64,000 nucleotides of DNA from Meghimatium bilineatum (Eukaryota; Mollusca; Gastropoda; Stylommatophora; Philomycidae). Positions 1 through 9,545 of the stretch are shown in pieces. The notes under the pieces were generated by a model. It searched no databases. It saw nothing but the letters and a program-made list of their open reading frames with translations, and had not been told where the DNA came from. Within the stretch, counting starts at the first letter, position 1. Every line of letters begins with the position of its first letter. The position numbers and the translations under genes were made by a program. The stretch covers positions 24,203,791-24,267,790 of the forward strand of contig CM067316.1 of NCBI GenBank assembly GCA_034231615.1, read 5' to 3'.

Positions 1-245
1 CGACTATCAAGTGATATCATTACGTGTGTTTTCTAAGTACAACATAGAGAAATTAACTCAAGACGAAAAGTAGTTTGTGGAAACAAATTATGCATGATAA
101 AAAAATATACGGTAAGAATACTGGTTAAAAGTGATGAAATATTCATAATTTTAATTTGTATGATATATGCCGGAAAGGAGAGCATTCCTTCCATGTATGT
201 TGCAAGAGGCGTCAAAGAGACAATTCATCAAATTACTTCATTAAT

Positions 246-542
246 GGGGGGGGGGGGGGGGGGGAGGGCTTAAAAGTGTAACAATTGGCGACACTAATTG
301 GGGGGGGGGGATTGACAAAAGTTGATGTCTGCAATACTGTTTTTTGTATACGCCAAATGCTAGCTGTGTGATACACCAAGTGTAAGCTGTATGATACACC
401 AAGTGTAAGCTGTTTGATACACCAAGTGTAAGCTGTTTGATACACCAAGTGTAAGTTGTTTGCATTTGAAAAACTGTTTCTAAAATAGTAATGTTTTTTT
501 CGTTATTATTTTGTTTAAAATGTTATTTAATGAGGGGGGGGG
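246..542. repeat. Poly-G runs
   Basis: There are three uninterrupted G runs on the plus strand, of about 19, 11 and 9 bases (246-264, 300-310, 534-542). No gene is visible between them. They could form G-quadruplexes and are places where sequencing length errors are likely. Confidence 0.9.
363..463. repeat. 23-bp minisatellite, about 4.3 copies
   Basis: Four near-identical 23-bp units start at 363, 386, 409 and 432, followed by a partial unit. Each carries the core GATACACCAAGTGTAA. Short open frames read from either strand here are products of the repeat. Confidence 0.92.
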
Positions 543-607
543 TTAGATGTTTATTAATTTTTGTGTTGACGTAATGAAGCAGGGGTAATTTAAACGTACA
601 GTAAAAA

Positions 608-642
<35 letters not shown>

Positions 643-809
643 TTGTTTTAAAATGGACAAGTACAAGTAGATCCCTAATGAGGGATTCATGGGAATCTAA
701 ATATCCTCAAAAAATAGATAGAACGAGATATTGTTTTACAATGGACAAATATATCACCAGTGAGGAATCCTAAACATACAGCAAGAGAGAGAGAGAGAGA
801 GAGAGAGAC
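608..809. repeat. Two (GA)n microsatellites
   Basis: (GA)n tracts at 608-642 and 784-809 flank about 140 bases of unique AT-rich sequence. Confidence 0.93.
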
Positions 810-837
810 GCCAGTGGATTGCTGGGGCCTAAAAGAA

Positions 838-976
838 ATTGAAAGAACCAGGACTTGATAAGACATTGGAAAAGAACTAGGATTATGCAGAAATTGACAA
901 TGAACTAGAGTTAGATGGAAACAAAAAACGGGGATAATCTAAGGCACTGAAAGAATCATGATTAGTTGACATTGAG
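838..976. repeat. Degenerate GACATTGAAAGAAC-type repeat left of MITE
   Basis: Short degenerate units resembling GACATTGAAAGAACTATGAT recur up to the edge of the inverted-repeat element at 978. The same motif flanks the related element at 13318-13483, on its right side, so the flank is shared as well as the element. Confidence 0.5.
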
Positions 977-977
977 C

Positions 978-1153
978 CAGTGGCGTAGCGTGGGTCAATG
1001 GCGCCCGGGGCGGAATCATAATTTTCCGCCCTTGTGAGATTAAAAAAATATGGCAGTGATTGTGAAAGCCTGGAAGAAAATACATTTTCCGCCCTCCCGA
1101 TGGTGCTGCCCGGGGCGGTCCGCACCTCCGCCCCCCTACTCGTTACGCCACTG
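978..1153. mobile_element. hAT-type MITE, copy 1
   Basis: The 176-bp element has terminal inverted repeats: it opens CAGTGGCGTAGCG and closes CGTTACGCCACTG. Inner arms are also complementary (CCCGGGGCGG near both ends), so it can fold back on itself. It encodes no transposase. Termini of the form CAGTGGCGTA are typical of hAT superfamily elements, and a hAT transposase relic ending in a similar terminus lies at 12.4-13.1 kb. No clean 8-bp target duplication is visible. A minus-strand open frame over this stretch is a repeat artefact. Confidence 0.7.
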
Positions 1154-1332
1154 GTTGCGGGGCATCAACTTTGGCATGGCAAAGGCACTTAAATCCCATT
1201 TCAATGTTTTCATTATTTTGAGGGGCATTTTGATGACCGGTGCGACTGCAACCCCCTCGGCACGCCCATCACTCAAGGACACGGGGAAGAATATGCTAAC
1301 AAAGATGGCGAAATCCCCCGTGAATTATAGCT

Positions 1333-1440
1333 TGTGTCCTGATATAGCCTAATTGGACTTTGTCCGCTGATTGAAAGGGGCACGCCTCTACAAAAGAGAG
1401 ACATTTTTTGGAGAGGCAAACTCATTAACCTACCTACCTA
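1333..1440 (+). repeat. Dispersed repeat with (ACCT)n tail, copy 1
   Basis: About 105 bp beginning TGTGTCCTGATATAGCC and ending in ACCTACCTACCTA. It is nearly identical to 62909-62999, which sits inside a minisatellite. The short length and simple-repeat tail suggest the 3' portion of a SINE or LINE. No tRNA-like head is visible in this copy. Confidence 0.7.
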
Positions 1441-1702
1441 TGAATTATAGCAATTTTAGCTTAAAACTGCATAATTACGTGCTATGAATGATACTCTCGG
1501 CTGGCGCGTATCGCTTTGTTGAGGACGGAATACATATGGGATAATCCAACTACAATTAAATAAATCCTCTATGTCTTGTCAACACTTTCCTCTATATAAC
1601 CATATCACTGTTGCCTCTAATTTTCCAACTATCCTGTTTATTTATTGCCAAACTTAGCATAAATATTTTAGTCAGTGGTAGGTCCCTATATACTATATAG
1701 GC

Positions 1703-2098
1703 ATGAGAAGATTACAGGCTTTCGAGTACAAATGCTACAGACAAATTCTACGAATTTCCTATAGGGAACATAAGACCAATGTGTACGTAAGAAATAAAGT
1801 AGAGATGTGTGCAGGAGTTCAGGAACCAATTCTTTCAATAGTGAAACGACGAAAACTAGCATGGTTCGGACATGTATGTAGACATGATTCCTTGTCCAAA
1901 AAAATACTACAGGGAACTGTCGAAGGGGGGGGGGGTGTAATAAAGGCACGGACAGACGACATCAAGGAATGGACAGGACAATATATTTCCACACTCATCC
2001 GCATCGCTGAGGATATAATTCGCTGGATGACTCTATGTGCTGAAGCAACCAATGTGACACCCCTACGACCGTGAAGGGTTACGGTTTATTGATTGATT
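1703..2098 (+). pseudogene. LINE-D reverse transcriptase C-terminal fragment
   Basis: A 123-codon frame (1703-2074) matches the post-palm end of RTE/BovB-like non-LTR reverse transcriptases: RLQAFEYKCYRQILRI, then YREHKTNVYVRN, the WFGHVCRHDSLSKKIL block and DIKEWTGQ. The usual RRGRQR-type basic stretch is replaced by a G-run coding for glycines, so an indel is likely near 1926-1934. The frame ends at a stop followed by a (TTGA)n tail at about 2085-2100, marking the element's 3' end. All catalytic domains are missing, so this is a 5'-truncated relic. Relatives lie at 14370-14431 and 39195-39460. Confidence 0.75.
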
Positions 2099-2262
2099 GA
2101 TATAGGCCTAGCCATGAAACTCTTCAGCGCTTCTAATGACAGTGACATATTACATAGCATATTCTTTTCAACATCTTAACTAGAAATCTGTGTACCCATA
2201 CAAATAGAAAATGTATTTCTTTTTTAGATTTATAGGTATATAATGGTACATATGGTATGCAT

Positions 2263-2300
2263 GGCTTCTTCTTCTTCTGCGTTCATTCTCTTATAACCAC
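2263..2300 (-). repeat. GAA-tail SINE, 3'-tail fragment
   Basis: CTTCTTCTTCTTCTGCGTTC followed by ATTCTC is the reverse complement of the end of the full-length copy at 29393-29670. Only the tail is recognisable here. Confidence 0.45.
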
Positions 2301-2588
2301 AACGAATAAATCGTGAGATTTCCGCCGGCGAGAGCGAAGTATGTTGTGCCACAAGTTCCACAGTTGAACTGTGTTATTCGTACCTCGATTGGCTCACTTT
2401 GTGGTCTAGACATCCGAGGCCCAGCACATCCGTTTTTGTCATGCCTTTAATTCGGGTAGTAGGCTTCCCTAGCCCGTGACAGCCTGCCTATCTGTTGACA
2501 ACCACGTGGGTGCGTAAGGACTCTTCCACAAGAAGATTGTCGTTCACGTCTATCTCGCGCGAGGTGTTCCGCCGTCTGTAAACCTGCC

Positions 2589-2882
2589 TTGTGTAATTCG
2601 ACGTTCTGTGCCTATGCCCATCGGATGCTGAACATTTTCTCATCCACGAGAAGAGTTGGACCATGGCGCTTTCGTTTTCTTAGCCGAGGTGTCGTTCACC
2701 GACATCGTGAACCTCTCGTCCATTTCCGAGTCTCACACCACGACATGACCTATAATGGTAATACATGGCATACAATGGTATCTAGGCGTATCTTCACTGA
2801 TGTACTTATTCTGCTCTCCCATATGGTTTTTAATCTGGGCATTGCAGCCGTGGCTATTTCAAGTCTAATTTTCAAGCGTTGA
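2589..2882 (+). other. Unrecognised 97-codon ORF in a GC-richer stretch
   Basis: The stretch 2320-2760 is clearly richer in GC and CpG than its surroundings and holds a 97-codon plus-strand frame. I recognise no domain in it. The minus strand of 2300-2700 shows scattered LINE-like wording (for example LQTAEHLARDRR), so a decayed non-LTR element read backwards is an alternative. There is no support for a real protein. Confidence 0.2.
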
Positions 2883-2892
2883 CTGCAACGGA

Positions 2893-3077
2893 TCTCCATC
2901 TTCTATCTCTTCCACAGGGTTTATATCTCTTTCACGAGGTTTCTATCTCTTTCACAGGGTTGCTATCTCTTTCATAGGGTTGCCATCTCTTTCAGATTGT
3001 TGCCATCTCTTTCACGGGGTTTCTATCTCTTTATAGTTTCCATCTTTCACAGGGTTTCCATCTCTTTCACGGGGTTT
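2893..3077. repeat. 21-bp minisatellite, left part
   Basis: About eight degenerate units of TTCTATCTCTTTCACAGGGTT. The array resumes at 7133 with the same unit and phase, so it was one array split by the LINE at 3078-7132. Confidence 0.88.
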
Positions 3078-3295
3078 CTCCCCATCGAGACCAGCACCTT
3101 GCAGAGGTGATGGGGCTTAGTCCAGCCATCAGGGGCTGGAAACTAAGACTAGTTGGGCAGTCCCACTCTAGCAGGACCATAGTCCTGCCCAAGTAAGCAG
3201 AGTGCTGAAGACGGAGGCATCCAGCCAAAAGGCGCACAGATAATCAGGATGCCACGCACAAAACACAATGGAAACGTCTACATCTATAAATAATT

Positions 3296-4324
3296 ATGGT
3301 GCCTGCCCTGTGGCGGACTGTTCAGGCAGGGACGGTGCCAGGCCCTATACCTCGAAAGGGCCCAACCTCAGTTACTGGAAGTCCTTCTCAAGTGCCCCGA
3401 GGAGCCAGGAGGCAAGGGAATAGAGCTACTGGCCAAACAAACAAACGACCAATAAAAATAATGCACTGGAATGCTGAGGGTGTCATCAGTAAAAGAGATG
3501 GATACAGCAAAAAATTGGAACTTGAAAATGTCCTCAGTGAAGAACAAGTTAGTATATGCTGTATCCAAGAAACACACCTCAGCAGCGACATAGCCTTCAA
3601 AATCAGAGGCTACCAGTGCTACCGGTCTGATAGAAAGGACAGGCGAAAGGGTGGAATTCTGACACTTGTTAAAAACAATATCAGCGCATGTCAGCTGGAA
3701 GTATATATGGAAGGGGCAGAATACCAGATGCTCCACCTAAAAACAGACAGTGCAGAATTCCATCTCCTGAACTACTACTGCCCAAATGATAAACCATTGG
3801 CACTAGACACAGTTACAGAAAAAGAAAAACTTATGGTGTGTGGTGACTTCAACAGCCACTCTCAGAGCTGGGGCTATGATCATATCGACAAGAGAGGTGA
3901 GGAACTTGAGAGCTGGCAGGATGAAAATAATATCATCCTTATTAACCAGCCAGCAGACTCACCAACCTTCTACTCGAGAGCATGGCACACCACCTCTACA
4001 CCAGACCTGGCATTCCACTCACCAGGCTTGGAATGGAACATCACACGTGTCGTTGGAAAGCAGCTTGGAGGTAGTGACCACAGACCAGTATTTCTGGAAA
4101 TCCACAATGAATTTACCAATGACAGCAGCACGCTAACTAGGTGGGACTATAAAAGGGCAGACTGGAAAATGTACCAGCATTTAACCAGTGTTCTAGCTAA
4201 GGACATGAACTTGGACAAAGACATCAATAGAGCAGTGAGTTTATTTAATAGATGTATACTACATGCTGCTAGTAAAACCATACCCAGGGGGGGCACGCAA
4301 AAACTACAAACTCTACTGGAATGA
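3296..4324 (+). pseudogene. LINE ORF2 endonuclease domain (APE-like)
   Basis: The frame carries an exonuclease-endonuclease-phosphatase fold: IMHWNAEG near residue 55, CIQETHL near 90, GDFNSHSQSWG near 183 and GGSDHRPVFLEI near 262. The Asn, Glu, Asp/Asn and Ser-Asp-His catalytic signatures of APE-type LINE endonucleases all look intact; such enzymes nick target DNA to prime reverse transcription. The true start is uncertain: the first 50 residues are low-complexity and the ATG at 3296 is only the first in frame. Reading is lost at a seven-G run (4287-4293), where one extra G moves the frame; the continuation is at 4263-4694 in the next frame. Confidence 0.85.
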
Positions 4325-4694
4325 TGAACTGGAAAAGCTGCAAAATGAGATGGAAACAACTAGACAGCAGGCTGAGAACAGACCTAGCCAAGAACATCAC
4401 AACAAATATCAGCAAACAAAGGCTAAATTTCAAAAAGCCAAGTTACAAGCCAGACGGAGCAGCTGGAAAGAAAAAACAGAGTCGCTGAACCTAGAAAGAG
4501 ATACTAGGAAATTATGGAAACTTGTAAAACAACTAAATGATGAAGGTACAGGGAGAAATACCAGGATCACACTTAATAAAGATAGAAACATTTTAACAGG
4601 TAAACATGCAGCTAATTACTTTGCATATTCCTTTGCAGAAGACAATAACGTCAAAGTCAGCCCAGACAAACAACAGGAGGTTCGAGAGAACTAG
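4263..4694 (+). pseudogene. LINE ORF2 linker between endonuclease and RT
   Basis: After the G-run frameshift the protein continues as a charged, lysine- and glutamine-rich linker (ARKNYKLYWNDELEKLQNEM at the join), typical of the region between endonuclease and RT in I and Jockey LINEs. It stops at a TAG at 4692-4694, but the same frame continues as recognisable sequence to about 4760. There an extra TG (CTGTGGAGCAT where CTGGAGCAT is expected) shifts the frame into the RT. Confidence 0.75.
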
Positions 4695-4759
4695 CAAAAC
4701 ATTGGACAAAGCGAACCTATACCTGAAGTCATGGAGGCACCAATCACAATGAGAGAACT

Positions 4760-5278
4760 GTGGAGCATGCAATATCCAAATTGAAAATGAAAAAGTCCCC
4801 TGGAGCTGATGGAGTGTCCAATGAAATGATTAGAAACCTGGGAATTGCAGCTAGAGCAAAGCTACTGCAGATCTTTAACACAAGCTGGTCCACAGGTAAT
4901 GTACCACAGGGGTCGAGAGAAGCAATAATGATACCACTCCTCAAATCAGGAAAAGATGGCAACACAGTCTCCAACTACAGGCCCATCAGCCTCACAAGCT
5001 GTCTATGTAAAACAATGGAGCGCATCATCAATCTTAGGATGCAGTGGTACCTTGAAAGTGAAAACCTTCTGGTATCACAGCAAGCAGGTTTCAGACAGTG
5101 CTACTCTACTGAAGATCAGGCAACCTACCTCTCCCAAGAGATTGAGGATGCCTGCCAACAAAAGAAACTGGTACTAGAAGCATGGATAGACCTCAGGAAA
5201 GCATTTGATAAGGTCTGGAAAGAACGGCTCCTAAAGAAATTGCGAAATTGCAGGGTTAGCTCAAGAATGTACAAATGA
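4760..5278 (+). pseudogene. LINE reverse transcriptase, fingers and palm
   Basis: The first half of the RT domain: KKSPGADGVSNEMIRNLG, then the SNYRPISLTSCLCK block, QAGFRQCYSTEDQ, and motif A in WIDLRKAFDKVW, whose first Asp is the catalytic residue. The frame closes at TGA (5276-5278), where a Trp codon is expected, and the RT continues in the same frame beyond it. Confidence 0.85.
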
Positions 5279-5716
5279 GTAAAAGCATACCTGCATAATA
5301 GAAGAGCCAGGGTACACTTAGATGGTCGCAAGAGCAAGAAAGTTCTACTGCGTCATGGAGTCCCCCAAGGAGGAGTCCTGTCACCCACACTTTTCTTGGT
5401 TTACATCAATGACCTAGTTGCTGAACTACCACACAGGATCAAAGTGGCAATGTATGCTGACAACCTGGTGATCTGGTGCACGGAAGAACATGCAACAGTG
5501 GCCACTAAACAAATACAAAGAGCTATCGTTGCCCTAACCTTATGGGCAAATAGATGGTGCGTCAGCATTAACACAGATAAGTGCAGCACTACACTCTTTA
5601 CTCTCTCACCAAAACAAAAAGCTGTTCATATCAAGATAGATGGAGAGCTCTTGAAAGAAGACAAACAACCCACATACCTCGGAGTTACTTTTGATGATAA
5701 GCTGACATGGAAGTAG
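5279..5716 (+). pseudogene. LINE reverse transcriptase, palm and thumb
   Basis: In frame with the preceding segment. It contains motif B (GVPQGGVLSPTLFLVYINDL) and motif C as MYADNLVIWC at about 5450-5480. Motif C should read YADD; Asn replaces the second Asp, so polymerase activity would be lost even without the stops. The thumb-like part includes YLGVTFDDKLTWK. It ends at TAG (5714-5716), again where Trp is expected. Confidence 0.85.
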
Positions 5717-5774
5717 CACATAAACAAAGCAACAACAAAAGCCAGGAGGAAGTTACCTATCCTGAGAAAACTAA

Positions 5775-6287
5775 GTGGAACCACATGGGGGAGCCAGTGG
5801 AAATATACTTAGTAAAGTTTACCAGCAAGGCATAAGACCACACCTGGAATATGTTTCAGCTGCGTGGTGTCCTGCATCAAACACCACATTACAAGATCTA
5901 GATAAAGTGCAAAACCAGGCACTTAGAATAATTTTGGGAGCAATGAAATCAACACCCATAGCAGAGATGCAGAAAATGGGAAGAATGCAAACACTTGGCG
6001 AACGAAGAGACACAAAAGTACTAATTCAAGCAGAAAAGTTCCAGTGTATGCCAAGTCATCCAATGAAGGAAAGATTCCAAAATCTAGCAATGGGGCGACT
6101 GAAAAGGAGCAGCTTTATCCATCAAGCTAAACGACTCCGTAGACAACTTACAGACCTACCTGAAGTTGACAACCCCTTAAGGTCTGTACCAGAACAAACC
6201 CCGTGGAGTGAAAGCCATGGAATGCCAATATACATCCAGACCCATGTGAAAGGAATACTAAGTGAGGACGAACAGAACAGTGTGTAG
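5775..6287 (+). pseudogene. LINE connection region, RT to RNase H
   Basis: The frame changes near 5786-5790, where a five-G run appears to carry one extra base (Thr-Trp-Gly-Ala-Ser expected). The segment reads YQQGIRPHLEYVSAAWCPAS, then LDKVQNQALRIILGAMKSTP and a long basic linker, typical of I/Jockey LINEs between RT and RNase H. A TAG at 6285-6287 interrupts it, and the RNase H follows in the same frame after one codon. Confidence 0.8.
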
Positions 6288-6290
6288 CGA

Positions 6291-6731
6291 ATGACAGTCA
6301 CCCTCAGTTTCCTGGATGAGGAATATCCACAAGATATATGGGTCAGAGTGTACACAGATGGGTCAGCACAGAATGCTGTGAGGAATGGAGGTGCAGGTGT
6401 ATATATAGAATATCCACACAAGCCTAGAGATACAATCAGAACACCGACGGGAAAATTCTGCAATAATTATGATGCAGAAATCCAGGCAATTAGTGTGGCA
6501 GCTAAAAAACTGCTGAACTCCTACTCTGGCCTACAGCCTGTGGTATTCCTGACAGATGCAAGGTCAGTGCTTCAAGCTCTCCAGTCTGGAAAACTAACAG
6601 TCTTTAAATTACTACTTAGCGAAGTGTCTTACCAGTATAGGGTAACCATGCAGTGGATACCCTCTCACTGTGGAATACCAGGAAATGAAAAAGCAGACCA
6701 ACTGGCTAAGGAAGGTGCTGCCGAAGACTAA
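6291..6731 (+). pseudogene. LINE RNase H domain
   Basis: A complete type-I RNase H: YTDGSAQNAV near residue 21, NNYDAEIQAI near 58, VFLTDARSVL near 85 and GIPGNEKADQLA near 130. These supply the four acidic catalytic residues (Asp, Glu, Asp, Asp), all intact. The enzyme removes RNA from RNA:DNA hybrids during element replication. It is in frame with the preceding linker but separated from it by one stop, and a stop at 6729-6731 separates it from the C-terminal tail. Confidence 0.88.
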
Positions 6732-6767
6732 CCAGATATACTAATTACCTACTATTAGAAAAAACAG

Positions 6768-7103
6768 ATGATCAAGTCAATAAGAAAGCCACAAACGCCA
6801 ACACAAGATGACTATCACATTATGAACAGATCAGAGCAAGTTATAATTCTACATCTCAGAACAGGACACAACCGACTCCGCAGTCACATGTATACAAAGT
6901 TCAAGATTGGCAACATGGCCATGTGTACATGTGGACAGGCAGCACAGAGTGCCAAACATATACTTCAAGAGTGTTCTGAGCATGAAACGCTGTAGCATAC
7001 ATATTGGCCAGAGGAAACAACACTGGAATCAAAGCTCTATGGGACACTGTATGAACTACAAAAGACAGTGAGTTTTATTAAGGAGACAGAATTACAGATA
7101 TAG
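6768..7103 (+). pseudogene. LINE C-terminal tail with CxC...H...C knuckle
   Basis: Same frame as the RNase H. It contains EQVIILHLRTGHNRLRSH, then MCTCGQAAQSAKHILQEC, a Cys-x-Cys-x7-His-x4-Cys zinc-knuckle-like motif found at the end of many Nimb/I LINEs. A TAG at 6994-6996 interrupts the frame; the natural end is the TAG at 7101-7103 after the residues TELQI. The 3' UTR is only about 30 bp and ends in GAAGAAGAA. Confidence 0.8.
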
Positions 7104-7132
7104 ACATGTTTCAAGTGAACGAAAGAAGAAGA

Positions 7133-7226
7133 ACAGGGTTTCTATCTCTTTCACATGGTTGTCATCTCTTTCACAGGGTTGCCATCTCTTTCACAGGGTT
7201 TCTATCTCCTTCACAGGGTTGCCATT
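7133..7226. repeat. 21-bp minisatellite, right part
   Basis: The continuation of the 2893-3077 array: about four units of TTTCTATCTCTTTCACAGGG begin immediately after the LINE 3' end. Confidence 0.88.
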
Positions 7227-7444
7227 TTAAATATCTGGCTCATGATTAAGTTGAATATGATAGGCCAAATGGTGCAGATATCTCAACAAGGCTCTAGACC
7301 ATGACACATGCATTCCGTTCTATAGACTACATTCTACCAATCGATTTTGAGAAAGAATGCAAAAAACGAATTATTTGGCAATGTTTTGCCTATTTTGAAA
7401 GCATATCTGCTTTCACATTTATTCTTGTTTAAATTTATCTAAAA

Positions 7445-7602
7445 ATGTACTTACGTAAAACACATGTTTTTAGAATGGTCCACTTAGACACGACGAACTA
7501 TCACTAAAACTTGAGTGTTATGATGTAAACAAGAAAACCTACAAATTACTATACACAAAACATTTTCAACATTTATATCAAAAGGCTGATCATGTTTTCT
7601 TG
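7445..7602. repeat. Dispersed repeat R1, copy 1
   Basis: The stretch beginning TACTTACGTAAAACACATG and running to the AAAGGC near 7588 resembles 53458-53620 (shared ACTTACGTAAAA, CTATCACTA, GTAAACAAG and an ACAAA-rich tail). No coding content is seen. The repeat class is unknown. Confidence 0.45.
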
Positions 7603-7611
7603 TTTAAACTA

Positions 7612-7775
7612 TCATTCAAAGCCTCCAAGTAAAAATTGATAAAGCAGAATCTTAATAAAACTAACTTGTTTATTTGGGTGGTCTTTGTTCATTTTTTTGC
7701 TTCTTTCATAAGCCTCCATTGAAGCCATATCTCTCCACATCTCAAGGGGTTCTATATTTGTAGAAACAACTTGTA
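7612..7775 (-). pseudogene. Nimb-like LINE linker fragment, inverted relative to its RNase H
   Basis: On the minus strand EPLEMWRDMASMEAYERSKK and NKDHPNKQ match the linker upstream of RNase H in the copy at 44683-44874 (RRDIRAMEAYERSK, NKDHPNN). Its RNase H partner, at 7895-8290, is on the opposite strand, so the element has been internally inverted here. The rest of the long minus-strand frame up to 8004 is antisense to that RNase H. Confidence 0.65.
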
Positions 7776-7894
7776 AAAAACTGGCAACCAAACCACAGAA
7801 TAAAACAAAAGTCAGTCCTGAGCCATGTCGATGAAATAAAAGGCAGCTATCACCTCCCAGACAAGAACTGCAAAGAGTAGAAAAATGTTTATCA

Positions 7895-8290
7895 CCACAT
7901 GCAGGTTTTAAATTGCTGGAAATCAAGACACAATTAAGGAATAATGCTCCGAAAAGTTCCGACCCAGTAAGTCTTATGAAAGCAACACAGAAAACAATAG
8001 ACACCTACCTAGAACAATGGATTCATGTCTATACTGATGGGACTGCTTTCAAAGCCACCATCAAATCAGGTTATGGTGTCTATATAGAATATCCAGACAA
8101 AACATCTGATGAGTTGTTTGATGCCTGTGGGGTGATATGTTCTAACTATGAAGCCGAAATAACAGCACTAGAATTTGCATTGTACCACCTGAAGACCATA
8201 TTTGATGCCTTTCCATCAAAAGTTCAAAACATTGTTATTTTCACAGATTCTATGTTCACATACCTTGAGACCAATGGAGAAATGAAGATA
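7895..8290 (+). pseudogene. Nimb-like LINE RNase H fragment
   Basis: The plus-strand frame reads EQWIHVYTDGTAFKATIKSG, then NYEAEITALEFALYHL and IVIFTDSM, carrying the first three catalytic acids of RNase H. The fourth motif is replaced by unrelated sequence near 8250. It is highly similar to the minus-strand RNase H at about 44290-44510, so both are copies of one LINE subfamily distinct from the 3-7 kb element. Confidence 0.78.
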
Positions 8291-8294
8291 TCAG

Positions 8295-8505
8295 AGAAGA
8301 AATAAAAACCATCTCAAGACTACATTGAGAGACAGCAAACAAGGTGGTTTAGTCACATCATTAGAATGGAACCAAAGCAACCAGCACTTTGTGCATACAA
8401 CAGCTGAAGATCGGGCTACAGGGAACAAGGAAGACCAAGAATTAGATGGATGGAGACAATCAAAGAACCTTAAAGAGACACGCGCTGACAATAGCCAAAT
8501 TCTGA
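8295..8505 (+). pseudogene. LINE-E RT C-terminal fragment
   Basis: Read across two frames: DYIERQQTRWFSHIIRMEPK, a GYREQGRPRIRWMETIKE basic block, then decay. The same block occurs at 46195-46330, 19590-19740 and, on the minus strand, 18270-18490. It is the post-thumb end of a non-LTR RT. It directly abuts the RNase H fragment, giving a chimeric junction near 8300. Confidence 0.65.
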
Positions 8506-8545
8506 CAACTCCAACTTCACCCACAACATTTAACAACACAATTGG

Positions 8546-8595
8546 AGGACCCATGTAATAGGACAGCAAAGTACACCCCATAAGCTTCCTCTTTT
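8546..8595 (-). repeat. GAA-tail SINE, short internal fragment
   Basis: CATGTAATAGGACAGCAAAG and CACCCCATAAGCTTCC resemble the body of the minus-strand copy at 9405-9545. Only about 50 bp is alignable by eye. Confidence 0.3.
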
Positions 8596-8867
8596 GGCAC
8601 CCCAATCATGAAGCCCTGATTGTTTCCATTCATGGGTAGTAAGGTTAGTAAAGCATTGAGAGGTTTCAGCAGCTCTAGCTAATATTTTTCTTTTCCACTC
8701 TTCATATTCCACTACTGAAGTCATTTGTTGATGCTTATCTGCAGTCTGTTCTACTTTCTGTATTTTTTATCTCTCATCATCTGAAAATTAGAAAAGTTAA
8801 AAAAAGGGTTCAAAAGTTGTAGAGGATTGACTTCACTATACTCGGTTTCCCATATATACTCATCACT

Positions 8868-9058
8868 CTCAACAAAGTGGCATGCCGCCTGCCAAGAGTA
8901 CCACTCATAGCATGTAACTCCACAGTTTCAAGTGATAACCCACAGGGATCTCTGAAAAAATCCACTTTATACACAAAATGACATGAGTCAGATTTTAACT
9001 CATGACCTCTTGAACTCAAGGCGAACAGCTTAACCCCATTACACTAGGGAGATCCCCC
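8868..9058 (-). mobile_element. tRNA-like SINE-B, copy 1
   Basis: Read on the minus strand, the element opens with a tRNA-like head: CTAGTGTAATGGGGTTAAGC resembles box A, and GGTCATGAGTTAAAATC about 30 bp later resembles box B. A tRNA-unrelated body follows, ending CATGCCACTTTGTTGAG. A truncated copy of the body lies at 32497-32640. No aminoacyl tRNA fold is intact, so this is a SINE rather than a tRNA gene. Confidence 0.6.
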
Positions 9059-9169
9059 TGAAAATTAGAAAGTTGTGACAAATCTTCAAATGAATAATAT
9101 TGACTTTAATTAATGTTTTATTTGGGTCAGTACACATCACAGCCAGCCCCTTGTCATGGATATGAAGAT

Positions 9170-9375
9170 TTAGTCACCCCCAGTATGTTGACAGGATCTT
9201 AAAGTGTTGCGCAGAATAGCAAAACTATGACATGCCATGTATGTTGTTAAAGATGAATAAGGAAATTTGGGGTTGTCTTGACCCATCCCATAGAATACTA
9301 AAGTAACCCAGAAGTCATTCTGAAGTTGGAATGTGCCGCAGAAAGACGAGATATCACAGATAAGCTGTAAACCAC
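9170..9375 (+). mobile_element. GAA-tail SINE, plus-strand copy
   Basis: A diverged plus-strand copy aligned by CCCATCCCATAGA, TCTGAAGTTGGAATGTG and GCTGTAAACCA to the full copy at 29393-29670. With the minus-strand copy at 9405-9545 it forms a loose inverted pair separated by about 30 bp. Confidence 0.55.
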
Positions 9376-9404
9376 ACATAATGAACTCAGTTCTCTAGAC
9401 TCAT

Positions 9405-9545
9405 TCTTTGACATGGCTTTATGGTCACTTTGACCCATGTGATAGAATAGTAAAGTACACCCTGAAGCTCCTTAGCTGTCTCTTACAACATGCATAGCAG
9501 GTCACAAGATTGCTATACTTTGATCCCCTTTTGGGCATCAGCAGA
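9405..9545 (-). mobile_element. GAA-tail SINE, minus-strand copy
   Basis: CATGGCTTTATGGTCACTTT, then ACCCTGAAGCTCCTTAGC and CTTACAACATGCATAGCAGG, parallel 55510-55620 in the same orientation. The tail is missing. Confidence 0.55.

Larger units (their letters stand above)
3078..7132 (+). mobile_element. I/Nimb-clade-like LINE, nearly complete ORF2
   Basis: A 4.05-kb non-LTR retrotransposon runs from a roughly 220-bp leader (CCCATCGAGACCAGCACC start) to a 3' end reading GAACGAAAGAAGAAGAA. Domain order is AP-like endonuclease, reverse transcriptase, RNase H, then a CxC...H...C knuckle. This architecture is that of the I superfamily and fits the mollusc Nimb group. No ORF1 (gag-like) is present, so the copy is either 5'-shortened or internally deleted. 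It is dead: at least three frameshifts, several in-frame stops and an altered RT motif. It lies inside a 21-bp minisatellite, so its target-site duplication cannot be separated from the array. Related copies lie at 32696-33840, 43612-45140, 11905-12365 and elsewhere. Confidence 0.88.

Noticed and set aside
883..1125. 80-codon minus-strand frame, similar to one at 13264-13464
   Set aside because: The similarity is explained by the shared MITE sequence beneath both frames.
7612..8004. 130-codon minus-strand frame taken as one protein
   Set aside because: Its first half is antisense to a plus-strand RNase H; only the short LINE linker block after 7775 is genuine minus-strand coding relic.
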